NCBI GenBank assembly: GCA_036346355.1
Contig: CM070570.1
Coordinates: 43,849,592-43,913,591, forward strand
Source of the DNA: Rhipidocladum racemiflorum
Taxonomy: Eukaryota; Streptophyta; Magnoliopsida; Poales; Poaceae
Direction: 5' to 3'
DNA: 64,000 nucleotides
In this document: positions 1-10,744 of the stretch, one piece after another
Numbering within the stretch: position 1 is the first letter of the stretch
How the letters are laid out: each line of letters starts with the position of its first letter
Notes under the pieces: model-generated
What the model saw: only the letters and a program-made list of their open reading frames with translations
Database searches by the model: none
What the model was told of the DNA's origin: nothing
Program-made: the position numbers and the translations under genes

Positions 1-2
1 AA

Positions 3-236
3 TGCCTCCGTCAACCGTCAGAGCAAGTACAGCTAAAAGGGATAGACCTGAAGGAAGATTTGACATATCATGAGGAACCAGTCAGGATTGTGGAAACAAT
101 GGAAAGGGAACTCAAGTTCAAGAATGTCAGGATCTGCCGAGTGTTATGGAAGAATCATACGCTCGAAGAAACCACTTGGGAGAAGGAATCGGAATTGCAG
201 CAGAATTTTCCCAACCTATTTTCCCAGGCGAAATGA
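3..236 (+). pseudogene. C-terminal end of a Ty3/gypsy polyprotein (integrase tail), partial
   Basis: Reading from base 3, about 77 codons stay open to the TGA at 234-236. The product contains DLTYHEEPVRIVE, then RVLWKNHTLEETTWE, and ends NFPNLFSQAK. This is the pattern seen at the end of integrase in Del/Tekay-type chromoviral gypsy elements, where a short chromodomain-like strand precedes the last W-E of the protein. The start lies left of the window, so protease, reverse transcriptase and the catalytic core of integrase cannot be seen. The polypurine-like stretch and the 3' LTR follow at once, which fixes the orientation. The visible part has no internal stop, but its activity cannot be judged. 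Family assignment is by remembered motif, not by a search. Confidence 0.85.
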
Positions 237-273
237 ATCTCGGGGACGAGATTCCATTTTAAGTGGGGTAGGT
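237..273 (+). other. Polypurine tract region of the gypsy element
   Basis: Between the integrase stop and the LTR lies a stretch containing TCTCGGGGACGAGATTCC and then AAGTGGGGTAGG. Purine-rich sequence of this kind directly 5' of a 3' LTR primes plus-strand DNA synthesis. The same two motifs, TCTCGGGGACAAGATTC and AAGGGGGATAGG, precede the 3' LTR of the second gypsy element near 25475-25503, which supports both calls. Confidence 0.75.
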
Positions 274-664
274 TGAAACAACCTCAAAATTTCAAAACGA
301 ATTTGATTGCTTTTTTGTTTGAATTTGCGTTTGAATTTGAGTTTTGAAATTTGAATCGAGTTCGAAATCGTTTACCTGTTTGGGCCGAATCCTTGCTTCT
401 TGGGCCGTCGGCCTGCTCCCTCGGCCCGCTGGCCTTCGCCCTCGGCTGCTCCCGGCCGGCCAGCGCCGCCGCCTCCTCGCCGGCGCGCCTGGCCGCGTCG
501 GCCAGCCGCCTCGCGCCCCTCGCGCGCGCGCGCTTGCGCCGCCCGCGCCGCGGCGTGGTCGCGCCGCGCTTGCCGCTTGGTGCCCGTCGCCCGACCACGG
601 CTTGCGCCGCTGCGCCTCGCGCTGTTGCCGCTGCCATTCCCGGCCGCCTGCGCCCTCGCCCGCC

Positions 665-671
665 CTATAAA
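665..671 (+). promoter_or_regulatory. TATA box of the gypsy LTR promoter
   Basis: CCCTATAAAATCCCCC sits inside the GC-rich segment. The second gypsy LTR has CCCTATAAAGCCCC in the matching place (25639-25644), and so does its truncated 5' copy (25120-25125). Conservation in diverged LTRs and the expected position support a core promoter. Transcription would start about 30 bp downstream. Confidence 0.7.
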
Positions 672-1298
672 ATCCCCCGCCCCCTCCGTTTCCAACTCGC
701 CCTGCCCCCTCCTCTCCCCGGTGAGCTCCCTCCCCTCCCCTCGCCTTCGCCCTCCACGCCTCCGGCCGCCGCCGCGCCGCCGCCGCCAAAAACCCGCCGC
801 CTCCCCTGTGCCCTCGCCTCCTTAGCCCTAACCCTCCCCACGCCCTCACCCTCCGACGGGCCCCACCGTCGCCCCTCCTCCGTGCGGTGCCCCACCGGCT
901 CGAGCGGCCGGCCAGTGGCCTCGCCATGCAGCGCTTGTAGCGTGGGCCTTGGTCACTGGCCCAAAGTCGGCCCGTTCGCGAACGATAAAAAAAACCGATT
1001 TCGGTTTTTAATTAATTAATTAAATTCCGAAATTCGTTTTTAAATCCAAATATAGCCCGGAAAATCCAGAAAAATCCCGAAAAACCCAGAGCTCCACCAA
1101 ATACTTTTTCCGAACCATTTCGATCCCCTGAGTCCAGAAATGCTGTCCGTTCCCAGATCCGAAACTCCAAAATTCCCTAAATCCCAGTTTTGCCCTCCAT
1201 TCCTTTCCGACTCGGTTTCCGGTTTCCGTTTTAATTTCTATTTTCTTTCCCGGTTATTGTTTTGTCGTTTACTTATGTTGGTTGTCTTTCCACGTTAG

Positions 1299-1433
1299 AT
1301 TCGACCGTTGAGACGCCAGCAGAGCCGGAGCAGTCCCTGGAGTCGGAGCAGTTCCCGGAGCAGACGTCGGACCAGACGGGAGCGCAGTATGACTTCGTCT
1401 TCGACGACTCATCCGATCCAGCTGCCGCGCAAG
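1299..1433 (+). other. Candidate LTR-internal exon A, acidic peptide
   Basis: This stretch follows CCACGTTAG (a possible 3' splice site) and ends CAAG before GCAAGC, which has the form of a GC-type 5' splice site. Read with one base carried in from upstream, it is open throughout and rich in E, D and Q (for example EPEQSLESEQFPEQ and YDFVFDDSSDP). The homologous LTR at 26320-26379 has the same flanks and phase. No 5' exon with an ATG could be identified. The exon structure is inference; only the sequence pattern is seen. Confidence 0.4.
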
Positions 1434-2643
1434 GCAAGCCATACACCCTTTGATCATGTTGATCCTATCATGCCATGCTATAGTAGTAATTATTTTATAT
1501 CGCATTATTTGCTGTATATTGAATTAATGAAATCCAATATTTTAGAATGACATGATACCTAGATAGTGCCGAATTTGCTCTTTGGAACTTCCTTGAAAAT
1601 ATTGAATCCTGTTAAACCCTTTGGAACCCTAGTTAATTGCTTATTGCCATGGATAGGTTAGATTATACTGCTAAGTTAGATCAGAACTTGGAATTTCAAA
1701 TAAAATGCTGCCGAATCTCTGATTCGGATGTTTGTAAAAGTGCTGCAGTCAGGGGGACAGTATCGGATTAATCCCGGAGTGGATGAGATTCCGATCCCCG
1801 GCTGGTGATTAGTGCCTTGGTTGGTCTGGTGGCCGGTACTGTGAGTACCAGGTTGGATTGTGGATGAAGGCTTGGTCTTTGGCAAAAGTGTAAGGTTAAT
1901 GACCCCCTTGAGCAAAGTAAATAACTTAGTTCCCGCTCAACCACAGGTCGGACTGGTCAGAGGACCCGTATCCGACGTAGCTCAGTAAGTTAGTCATTCC
2001 CTAGATAATAATTGAACTGTTTGGTGGAACTATTCTCCGGAGAGAATAGGGACCGGGCCTTCCCGGCAGGGAAGTGGACCGGAGGGGTGGGACGGGAATG
2101 GTCCGGAATGACATTCCTGGTTCTCACAACGGTAGACGCTAATGGGGACCCTGAGTCCAAGGTAGCGGTCTCTATCGGTTAATAACTAAAGGACGGGAAT
2201 GATTAAACGAAATGCTACGATCATCTAAACTGGGCCACATGCATTTAAGTTGCATGAAACTCGCGATTGGCAGAAAGGTTATAGATATCTTGTGGGTAAA
2301 GCTGAGCCGCTCTGCAGAGTTAATCTTAATTGTAATCGATTACGCCGTACTTCCGGTTAATGAAGTTAAGTTGGAATCGGGGTTGATACCCGTAACTAAG
2401 CTCAAGCTACTGTTTGGAATTTGGTTAAATGTGGTTAAGTGTTGTTGAACTTGTGAACCCCCCCCCCCCAATTACTTATTTATGGTTTTTGCTTCAAATG
2501 TAAAATGAATTATGAAATAAAACTGCATCCAGATACTTAACCCTCCTGCCATCCCTTGATTACCCCTACATATAGTACTCAGTGGTTCCGTACGACTTGT
2601 TGAGTACTCTGTACTCACCCTTGCAAACCCCCGCCCCTTTCAG

Positions 2644-2702
2644 AGTTCGAAGATGCCGGAGCTTTCCAGGAGGTCGTAGATGGCGATTTAGTCTGGTTCT
2701 AG
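2644..2702 (+). other. Candidate LTR-internal exon B, acidic peptide end
   Basis: After the acceptor-like CCCCTTTCAG, the frame that continues exon A reads EFEDAGAFQEVVDGDLVWF and stops at TAG 2700-2702. The implied intron is 1434-2643 (about 1.2 kb). The second LTR shows the same arrangement, with its exon B at 27505-27542 ending in another acidic peptide. Splicing is inferred. Confidence 0.4.
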
Positions 2703-2929
2703 GTCTTCGTCTTCGCTCAGGCCCTGCCTGTGGTTTCCCCTCTTTTGGTATTGTAAGTCTAGAAGCTTGGACGCTTCCTTTGTAAAATCCGGTCGTTAGG
2801 CCAGCTATATTGAATAAAAGTGTTGAATTGGCTTTTGACCAGGTAATTTTACTCTTGTTTTCCAACCGTTAGTCTTCCTGGGTAACTGTTGTGAGTTTCG
2901 CACTGCTCCTAAAAAGGCGGTCCGTCACA

Positions 2930-4060
2930 TGTGTCAATAGTAGTTCATATGATTCAGGTGTAGTTGCTACCTTGTATGACACGTGAATCATAAACAAATG
3001 AATGAAACTTCATATTAGGCCTTGGAAGTCCGTGACTTGTTTATCCGTTTGACTTTTCTGTTTTAAGTTATTTGAAGTTATAGATTAAAATTACATTAAA
3101 TCTTGTTTAATTTACGACGACCATCATTGTTTTACAATACTTATGATATAATAGTAGTGGATTAATGAGGTGGACTAGTTGTTGTGCTTAGTACTGTGTG
3201 TATACTTGGAGCCTTGATTGGGTACGTTAGTACGTATGAGTGCATGCAGTAGAGGGCCCTATGTATAGGTCACTAAACTTCGGCCCTACGAAAAGTAAAT
3301 AGTTAAACAATTTCTATTGTGATCCATAACGGTGTGAGAGAGTAGCCCTATTCCTTGTATGTGCGTTGGCGCCCACGGCAAGTAGTCTGAACTCTGAAGC
3401 CTTGTGTTCACCAGGTACAAATGAATAAAACTTCATATTTAGGCCTTGGAAGTCAGTGTCAGTGACTTGTTTATACATTTGATTAAAGTTAATACAGTAG
3501 TGGAGTTAGCTTTCTTTTGAGTGCATCAGACTTATAATTTTTACTGCGGTCTTAAGCTTTCACACGTACAACCAGACATGTACGTACATGTCAAAGCTTG
3601 AGGCCACGGTAAAAATTTTAGTGTTGCCTTTTCCATAGAATAGTTATTAAAATATTTGAGTTAATAATTTAGTGGAAACTATGGGTCCCGCGTAAATTGA
3701 TGAAGAACCAATGAACTAAACAAGATGCTTCTCAAGGAAACAATGTCGTATACCAGATTATTACTGTGGGCATTCGGGTATTAGGCTTACAAGTGGGCTC
3801 AATGTCCAAAAGTCTTAGTATTTTAGTTTTACTATTTTACCAACTGTCTGATGTGTCAATAGTATTTCACATGATTCACGTGTAGCTGCTACCTCGTATG
3901 ACCCGTGAATCATAAACAAATGAATGAAGCTTCATATCTAGGCCTTGGAAGTCAGTAACTTGTTTATCCATTTGATTAAAGTTAAAACAGTAGTAGACTT
4001 AGCTTTCGTTTGAGTGTATGCAGACTTGTAAGTGTGAAAGCTTGAGACCAGGGTTAATAA
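2930..4060. repeat. Three diverged copies of a dispersed repeat
   Basis: A unit beginning TGTGTCAATAG and containing CGTGAATCATAAACAAATGA, AGGCCTTGGAAGTC and GACTTGTTTAT occurs at about 2931-3080 and 3850-4035. A shorter copy lies at about 3417-3545. A separate piece, TTATAGATTAAAATTACATT, occurs near 3080 and again near 5500. The gypsy LTR ends exactly where the first copy begins, so the gypsy element probably inserted into this repeat. No coding frame is recognisable. Confidence 0.6.
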
Positions 4061-4335
4061 AATCGGTATTCCGATTTTCGAACATTTTGCATTTTTGATA
4101 ATCGTGAAAAACTGTTTGAAAATCGGTAGATACCATATGAATTTGAAGTCAGTTTCTTTTAAAAAAATCGGCAGTCAAACTTTGTAAAAAAATTATCAAA
4201 AATCAACTGATTTCAATTATTTTCAAGCGATTTTTTTTTATTTTGAGCTATTTTTTATTTTCATCGCAATCAAGGAAAATTAGAAAAAAAAATTGTAAAA
4301 AAATCTTAAAAAATCCCAATAAATCTATAAGACAC
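4060..4335. repeat. AT-rich repeat with AAAATCG/CGATTTT motifs
   Basis: It starts at CCAGGGTTAATAAAATCGG and continues with many AAAATCG and GATTTTC words. This composition matches the Mutator-type elements at 18175-18585 and 19304-19574, which have similar left ends (GGGTTCACTAAATCG, CCAGGTTTCAC). The right end and target duplication are not resolved here, so this is a probable decayed member. Confidence 0.4.
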
Positions 4336-4499
4336 CTCAGATAAATTTTAATAATTTATTTAGTACTTTTGTAAAATCAAAAATAGAAATTAATGAAAAA
4401 GAACAGAGACACTATCAGATTTTTTAATAAAAATTTACAGGCTTGATCATGCTCTGAAATTTTAATAAAATCATAACTAGTGCTCGAGGATCATGTATT

Positions 4500-4935
4500 A
4501 AACTTTTTAGAAATATTAGTCTTCATTTAGTGCCCCGTAGAGAAATATTAGTCTTCATTTAGTGCCCCGTAGAAAAACAAAAACAGAAGAGCATATACTC
4601 ATGTCTTATCATAATCTAAAAATTTTACTTAATTATTATAACTACCTCATTACCTCACGCAAATATGTTAAAAAATATTAGACTTTATTTAGTGCTCTAG
4701 AAAATAAAAAACCAAAGAGTATATACAAAGATAGTAGCACTATTACAATTTTTAAAACATACACAGGTCTTATCATAATCTGGAAATGTTACATAATCAT
4801 TATCATTGCATTAGTAACTCATAAAAAATTTCATAAATATTATACTTCGTTTAGTGCCTCTAGTAAATTAAAAACAGAATAGCGTATACAAAAACAGTAG
4901 CACAGTTAATTTCTTTTTTTAAAAAAAGTACATCC
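4500..4935. repeat. Degenerate tandem repeat, roughly 130-170 bp period
   Basis: The words ATATTAGTCTTCATTTAGTG, CAGAAGAGCATATAC and GTCTTATCATAATCT recur with changes at about 4508, 4545, 4675 and 4845. The first copy is short, so the unit GAAATATTAGTCTTCATTTAG appears twice within 40 bp. There is no coding potential. The array ends in a poly-A/T stretch near 4920-4950. Confidence 0.5.
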
Positions 4936-5032
4936 ATCTAGGCACTTTTTTTTTTTCAGGTTCTTAGTTTGCCCCGATTTTGGCAAGATAAAGATTGCTT
5001 TTCTGGGTTTTGTTCTTAAGGCCTTTTTGTTG

Positions 5033-5182
5033 AGAGAGGTGCTTCTACGCTCTTCCTTTTAAAAGTTGCACAATTATTAAAGCATGAATGAAGGGTAGAT
5101 GGTGATTACTTACCCCTTCGCTTGCTTCAAGATTTGTGCAAGACTTGTACTAGAAGGAAGAGCATAGAAGCAACTCTCTTTT
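5033..5182. other. Extended inverted repeat, candidate hairpin RNA locus
   Basis: The arm GAGAGGTGCTTCTACGCTCT pairs with AGAGCATAGAAGCAACTCTC about 120 bp downstream. Pairing continues inward through CTTCCTTTT/AGAAGGAAG and GTTGCACAA/TTGTGCAAG to a loop around TAGATGGTGATTACTTA. The arms are about 65 bp with few mismatches. This has the size and shape of a plant miRNA-type foldback, but I do not recognise a known miRNA, and a small decayed MITE would look the same. Confidence 0.4.
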
Positions 5183-5210
5183 GTTGATTCTTGCTGTGTA
5201 TGAGGATACT

Positions 5211-5362
5211 TGGACGTGTGGAAAACCGTCCGTAGCTATCTTGAGTACCTTGATTCTACTGACGAGCTCCTCTCAATCACCTTTTTCGCACGCGTGGAAA
5301 ACCATCACTAGCCATCTTGCCTTGATTCCACTCACCAGCTCCTCTCAACCATCTTTTTCGTA
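5211..5362. repeat. Tandem duplication of about 75 bp
   Basis: ACGTGTGGAAAACCGTCCGT...CAATCACCTTTTTCGC is followed directly by ACGCGTGGAAAACCATCACT...CAACCATCTTTTTCG. Both copies contain CCTTGATTC and CAGCTCCTCTCAA or GAGCTCCTCTCAA. It is a simple direct duplication lying just 3' of the hairpin locus. Confidence 0.6.
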
Positions 5363-6909
5363 TTTAATATGGTTTTGGTGTAACTTGCCTTTGGATAAAA
5401 AAAAGACTAAAGCTTTGGAAAGATTTGCTTTGATCTCCTATAAATGAGGTTCATAATATCTTAGGCAAAATGTATCCAATGTTTTAAGTTGTTTGGAGTT
5501 ATAGATTAAAATTACATTAACTCTTGAATTTGAAATCGTGGTATACAAACGATTCACCATGGGGGGTAACTGGAAAAAGTTGAACTGTTTACGTGGCGCC
5601 AACTCGACCTTTCTCCGTGCAAGCTATTGTGCTCCTGGCAGGTCAGTTACTGTTGTCAGAGCCCAGACGGGCCTGAGCACCTGGCAAGTCGCTGACATTA
5701 GCCAGCGAGATTGGAGCGAGTAATCGGAATCTTCCGTGGGGAATGTTCCCTCGCGCGTCGGTAATTGCTGCCTGAGTCACATCCTCCCTGGATTTTCTGC
5801 GCATGCAGCTGTACGCACGCCTCGAGCTACGAGATCGAATCGAATCGCTGCAGCGTACTACTAGTCACTAGACGAGTACTACTACTACGAGTAGGCACTA
5901 CTCTCTTGATGGTTGCTTGATACGCAGTCGTCTTCTCCATCGGCAGCAGCGAGAACAACATGCTTCGACGAGCCTCCTCCTCTCGGAAAACAAACAATGG
6001 AAAAAGAAAGCGGAAGATATATAGGAGTATGCCAGCAATTTAAATTTATACTCCCTCCTCCAGTTTGATTATATGTCGTTTTAGACATAATCTCACATAT
6101 CAAGAAATGAGTAAATGCTTGTAGCTCATATGATCTGTGCCCAGTTATCCAAGCCTCCATACGCAGTTCGAAGCATGATTAAATGAACGATATAATTCGA
6201 GGGTGTTCCACTCACAAAGCTGTCTTATTAAGCCCTCTTCGCAATTTTTTTTTCCACTTTTGGTCCTCTCTCAAATAAAATTGTAAATCTAATACTCTTC
6301 TTCTCAACCACGAAAGCATGATGCGCAACACGTATAACTTACCATAGTGTGTCATCGGCACTGCAACACCCCTTCTTGCCGAGCTCAGCTACCACGGTAC
6401 TCCATCGTACCGTGCAGTCCTAGCTCAACACCAAGCTCCTACTGCAGTCACATACAGCTCTGTTTCCACGGTTAAGGAGAAGGCTATTTTTATAAATTTA
6501 TTAACTCAGAGACTGAATTTATAACCTTATAAAAAAGAAGAAAAGCTAAGGATTCGAGACCCCCCGGTGGATCAGTGGTTTGCAGGGAGCAGTAGCTGGT
6601 GCAGCTGTCCGCGGCTACTGCTGTTACTAGTTACTACTCGTGCTACTTGGACCCGAGAGGATGATAGCTGCAGAGTTGAGTGCGAGTGGACTGGCACTGT
6701 TTGGAGCAGTCAACTCGAGAAATTACGGAGGCTGCATGCAATCGAATCCGCCTAGCATCCATGCATTCAATGGCCTGCCCTCCACACTGCTACAGCGCCT
6801 ACACCGGCAGCACTACTGCTGCTGCTACGCCTACGCTACGCCTACTCTGTTCATCATCATCACCCTCGCATTCCACGTGTGTATGCTTGTGAGTTCCAAC
6901 ACATAACCG
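5363..6909. other. Intergenic stretch with one MITE end
   Basis: No convincing gene was found. At about 6049 the sequence ACTCCCTCCTCCAGTTTGATTA resembles a Stowaway terminal sequence, but the opposite end was not found. The frames at 6567-6906 are short, overlapping and rich in Cys, Ser and Leu from CTGCTGCTAC-type low complexity. I do not call them. Confidence 0.4.
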
Positions 6910-8335
6910 GTCGATCGGGGTTTCAATTTTACCAGGGTGCAGCAAATATATCCCGCACCACTGCTCTTGACCTAGGTTTCAATTTTTGTTTACCTATAAA
7001 TTTTGGAGGCGATCAAAATCCGAAATTCGGTAAGATTCAGATATGTCGGATAAAATTTGGACGAAATACAAAAATTAAATTTTAAATCTGTTTTTTTTTT
7101 CAACCGGGAAATTCGAGATCTCCGCCCGTATTAAACCGACCGAAAAATGGTCCAAAACAGGTCAAAAATCTTGAAACTTTTTTTTCGATAAAAACCTTAT
7201 GTAGATTCTGTTTTTTATTTTTCATATGATGGTCAAGCATGAGAAAATTTTCAAAAAAATATATAACATCACGATAAAAACCTTATGTAAATTCTGTTTT
7301 TACTTTTTCAAATGTAACAAATGAAGTTGAAATTATTTGAAAAGTTTTCTATATATTCCCATATATTATAATGCAATAAAGATAATATTTTAACGAAAAA
7401 GACTTTAAAGTTATAAATTTCGACGCAACGGTAGGCCTTCACCTCACACATAAAACATACATACACATACACCAGATAGCACATATATAGATAATACCTT
7501 ATTAGAACATGTGTTTACATATTACATTTTACTCTAAATATGATTTTATTTTGGTCCTAAAGAATTAGTGCAAGTGAATGAGATAAAACCGACCTAACCT
7601 AATTAGCATCTCACATATAAGATTCAGTGTATTAGTTGCTCACTTTATGCAATGTTTGCGTATCTACCAGATAAATTTGAACATACAATTTAATTATAAC
7701 CAAAGTACCAATAAAGAAACAACAGCCTCCGGAATAACATACACAAACATGATTATCTATACTCCAAAATGCAATTGCAATCTACACCAAAATTACAAAC
7801 ATGCAAAGCAAATTTTCTCTAAACATTGCAACTAGAAAAATTACTTATAATCATTACTCGATGAGGAAGTAAAATAATTTTAACAGAAACAAAGATACAG
7901 AATAAAACAATTCGTCGTCTTAGCATCACACAAATGTATGTAAATATCAGAAACAAGAGTAACACACAATTATGGATCGTTATAGTTATTGTCAACATCA
8001 CAAATATGAACGATTTTCATGGGGCACACATCCTATCATACGCAACAAATTGAGTATTTGAAGGTCAATTTTTGAACTTTTAAAAAATGGTTAAAAACAC
8101 ATCTAAATTTTTTGAAATTTTCTCTGGATAGTCTTGACCTCAAATCCAATCAAACCCCACTGACAAAAAATGAAATCTAATTACCACATATTTCGGTCGA
8201 GATCTCGGCTAAAATCTCCGAGATCTCGTCAAGATTTGAATTGTTTTTAAAAAAATTATTTGGCCGACATTAGGATCTCGGGAGGATCCGAAATCTCGAT
8301 CAAAATTTTCAAAATTTCGCTGTGACACATATGGG
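6910..8335. repeat. AT-rich decayed repeat block
   Basis: The edges carry motifs such as AGGTTTCAATTTTTG (about 6975), CGAAATTCGG, GAGATCTCGG and CAAAATTTCG (about 8310), which belong to the same style of AT-rich element as 12198-13159. The middle (7400-8050) is plain AT-rich DNA without repeats I can resolve or any coding frame. Ends and target duplications were not found. Confidence 0.35.
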
Positions 8336-8838
8336 TGTCTATACACACACACACACTTCCTACCTCACTTCCGTACATAGATATTCCATAACTCTATTTG
8401 ATTGATAACAACTTTCTAATCATAAGGAACTAATTAACAATTTTTACTAACATACTGCGATCTCACTTGCGTAACACCAAGTAATGTACAGTGAATAAGG
8501 AGTATATACTTCTGATGGTATGCTTTTATTTTTCTATATATATACATACATACATGTAAGATGTTGAAATGGGGCATCATGGTGTCTGGGCACAATGATT
8601 TTAAATACGCAAATTCATGCTAAATTTGAGTATAATTTTCAAAAATTTCTGTTTTAAGAAATATACCCATATAAAATAATTGAAATAAAACACATACCTT
8701 TAAACAATATACTCGAATTCAAATATTTGAACAAATTTAGATCACATACTTTGTTGATTTATATATATAATCAGCACATACCTACAATCAAACAACCATA
8801 AAAAAGGAAACTCCAGTTAACTAGTTAAACTTAACATT

Positions 8839-9845
8839 GAAAGGACCTGAGATGTAGCCTAGAGGGGGGTGAATAAGCGAACTAAAACTTTTTAACGGAA
8901 GCAAATAATCCCGAGGGGATCAACCCGGACTATCCGAGATTTATCCGGATACTCCGGGTTATCCGGAATATCCGGAGATATGGAGCGGATACTCCGGATT
9001 GGCTGTTCGAAATGGGATTTCAAATCCCTCCAACTTTTAAGAAATCTACTTGAATACGAAGTACTTAATCACTACCAGGTACCTTAAGCAAGTGTAGATC
9101 TAAAGCCAAACACAATAAAGAAGTAGATCAAGGCTTCAAAGATCCAACTCAAAGAACTTTTACCAAAACTGAAATAGAGCGTGGAGACGAAGATTTTTGT
9201 CCGAAGTTCAGATTCTTGAAGGGAATCCTACGTCTTCGTTGTGGTGACACGAAGCCTTGGTCCCTCTTGACCAATATCCACATGGTGTTGCACCAAGCAC
9301 TCGCCAGTTTCACTCCTTGTCTCTTTTCTTTCGGAAGCGAGACACGCCTTTACAAACTTCCGGGGCTCACCACAAGCTTGATTGGAGGCTCCCGGCGACT
9401 CCTTGCAGTTAGGAGCCCTTCAAACTCCAAGGGTAGCAAACACGTCGCGAAATCACCTTGAAGGATGAACTTGTGCTTAAGAATGAGGAATGGAAGAACA
9501 AAGCACTCAAATCTCCTTCTCACTATCTAAGATTCAAATCACTCTTTTGCTTTTAGTGGTGTAGGAGCTAGCGCTTCAAAGCGGATGAGAATGAATGCTT
9601 GAGAGCTTGGCAGGTTGGAATAGAGCTGTTAGACTAAATTGGAGTGGAGTGAAGGCTTATATATGGAACTTCAAAATCCAACCGTTGTGAGGGGTTGCGC
9701 ACAACCCGGAGTATCTGGACATTTACACGGATAGTCCGGGTTGCAGAAAATGCAACCCCTTACCGAGAACCCTGACCCGGAGTGTCCGGACTCAAACCCG
9801 GATACTCCGGACTAAAGTCCGGATAATCCGGCCTGACTGCCTCGG
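8839..9845. repeat. Repeat with clustered TCCGGATACTCCGG palindromes at both ends
   Basis: The left end contains CCTAGAGGGGGGTGAATAA, a motif I associate with common plant repeats without being able to name a class. At 8925-9000 and again at 9700-9835, words such as ACCCGGACTATCCG, TCCGGATACTCCGG and CCCGGAGTATC recur on both strands. The interior is unique-looking with no convincing gene. The frame at 9216-9461 has no recognisable domain. Boundaries are approximate. Confidence 0.4.
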
Positions 9846-10330
9846 TCAGCTGTGAGACAAACAGGGAAAATGCAAGTGTATTTGAGGTTTTGCAATGCAA
9901 TTTTCATTCATTGAGCACAAAGCTATCCTACAAGCAATTTCCCGTCGTATTCCCCTTAATAGTACTACCATCCTTAGACTCAAATTAAATAGAAACAATA
10001 TATCTAAAGTCTTGATGCCATCTCCACAAATTAAATATACGTGGGGGTGTCTCATCGCTTTCTTATCTTGATAAATTCTCGATCCCTGCACAACATCTTA
10101 CATAAACTATTAGTCCTCTCTAATTGTGTTTTCATTAATCACCAAAACTGTCATAGGAGCCTAGATGCACTTTCAAACATCCTAGTTTTTTTTAAAAAAT
10201 TTGCATGCAAATATATTAGAAAAATACGACCTCAACAAAAAAGGCTCAAATTGGACAGACATTTGGTTTAAGGGCAAAAAATGATGTGATAGAGTCATCC
10301 AATCTAGCAGGAATGAAATCATCCAAGCTA
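9846..10330. other. Intergenic, nothing recognised
   Basis: Short reading frames on both strands overlap and show no domain. The composition is ordinary AT-rich intergenic DNA. I see no repeat ends or RNA gene. Confidence 0.4.
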
Positions 10331-10630
10331 ATGTTTGGTTGTAAAGATGGGAGACGAATGTGATGAGCTAATTTTTTGTTTAGTTAAAGGGATAAAGTTG
10401 GATGGGATATGAATTGGATGGTGGATAGGTGGGGATTCAAATTTGGTTGGTGGGATAAAATTGGATGAGGTGAAAAATCAAATTTGGTTGATGTAATGAA
10501 AGTTGGATAGCGGATGAGATGAAAGTTAGATGGGATGAGACGTAGATGACCTCATCCATCCATCCATCCAAGCAAACAATAAGATGAATGAGACCATTCC
10601 ATCTACATTGTGCCTTTGAACCAAACGCAC
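10331..10630. mobile_element. MITE-like element with imperfect TIRs
   Basis: The left end ATGTTTGGTTGTAAAGATGG and the right end TGAACCAAACGCAC form a weak inverted pair of the GTTTGGTT type. The interior is a run of GGATGGGATGAG/TTGGATG words, as in GATG-rich Tourist-like MITEs. The target duplication is not resolved. Confidence 0.4.
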
Positions 10631-10744
10631 TGTTAAACTGAGTTTCTTGAGAGCATCGCACGTTTTGAACGAAGCCCTACTGTTACGAGGAGGCACTCCT
10701 GGTATTCAAATCAATAATCCAGCTGACACGATGGCAATGCAATA

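Larger units (their letters stand above)
274..2929 (+). mobile_element. 3' LTR of a Del/Tekay-type gypsy retrotransposon
   Basis: The LTR starts TGAAACAACC directly after the polypurine tract and ends GGTCCGTCACA, giving the usual TG...CA ends and a length of about 2.66 kb. The second element at 25504-27789 has the same architecture: a very GC-rich segment with a TATA box, an AT-rich stretch, a short acidic reading frame, a long AT-rich spacer with a conserved GTACTCACCCTTGC motif, and an end of the form GGGTCCGACA. The 5' LTR and left target duplication are outside the window, so the candidate duplication TGTGT after 2929 cannot be confirmed. The many overlapping long reading frames in 284-1019 come from the roughly 70-80% GC leader and are not genes. 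Confidence 0.85.

Noticed and set aside
284..1019. Several overlapping frames of 75-220 codons on both strands
   Set aside because: They lie in the GC-rich leader of the gypsy LTR, overlap in all frames, are Arg/Ala/Pro-rich and have no domain. The same artefact appears at 25454-26040 in the second LTR.
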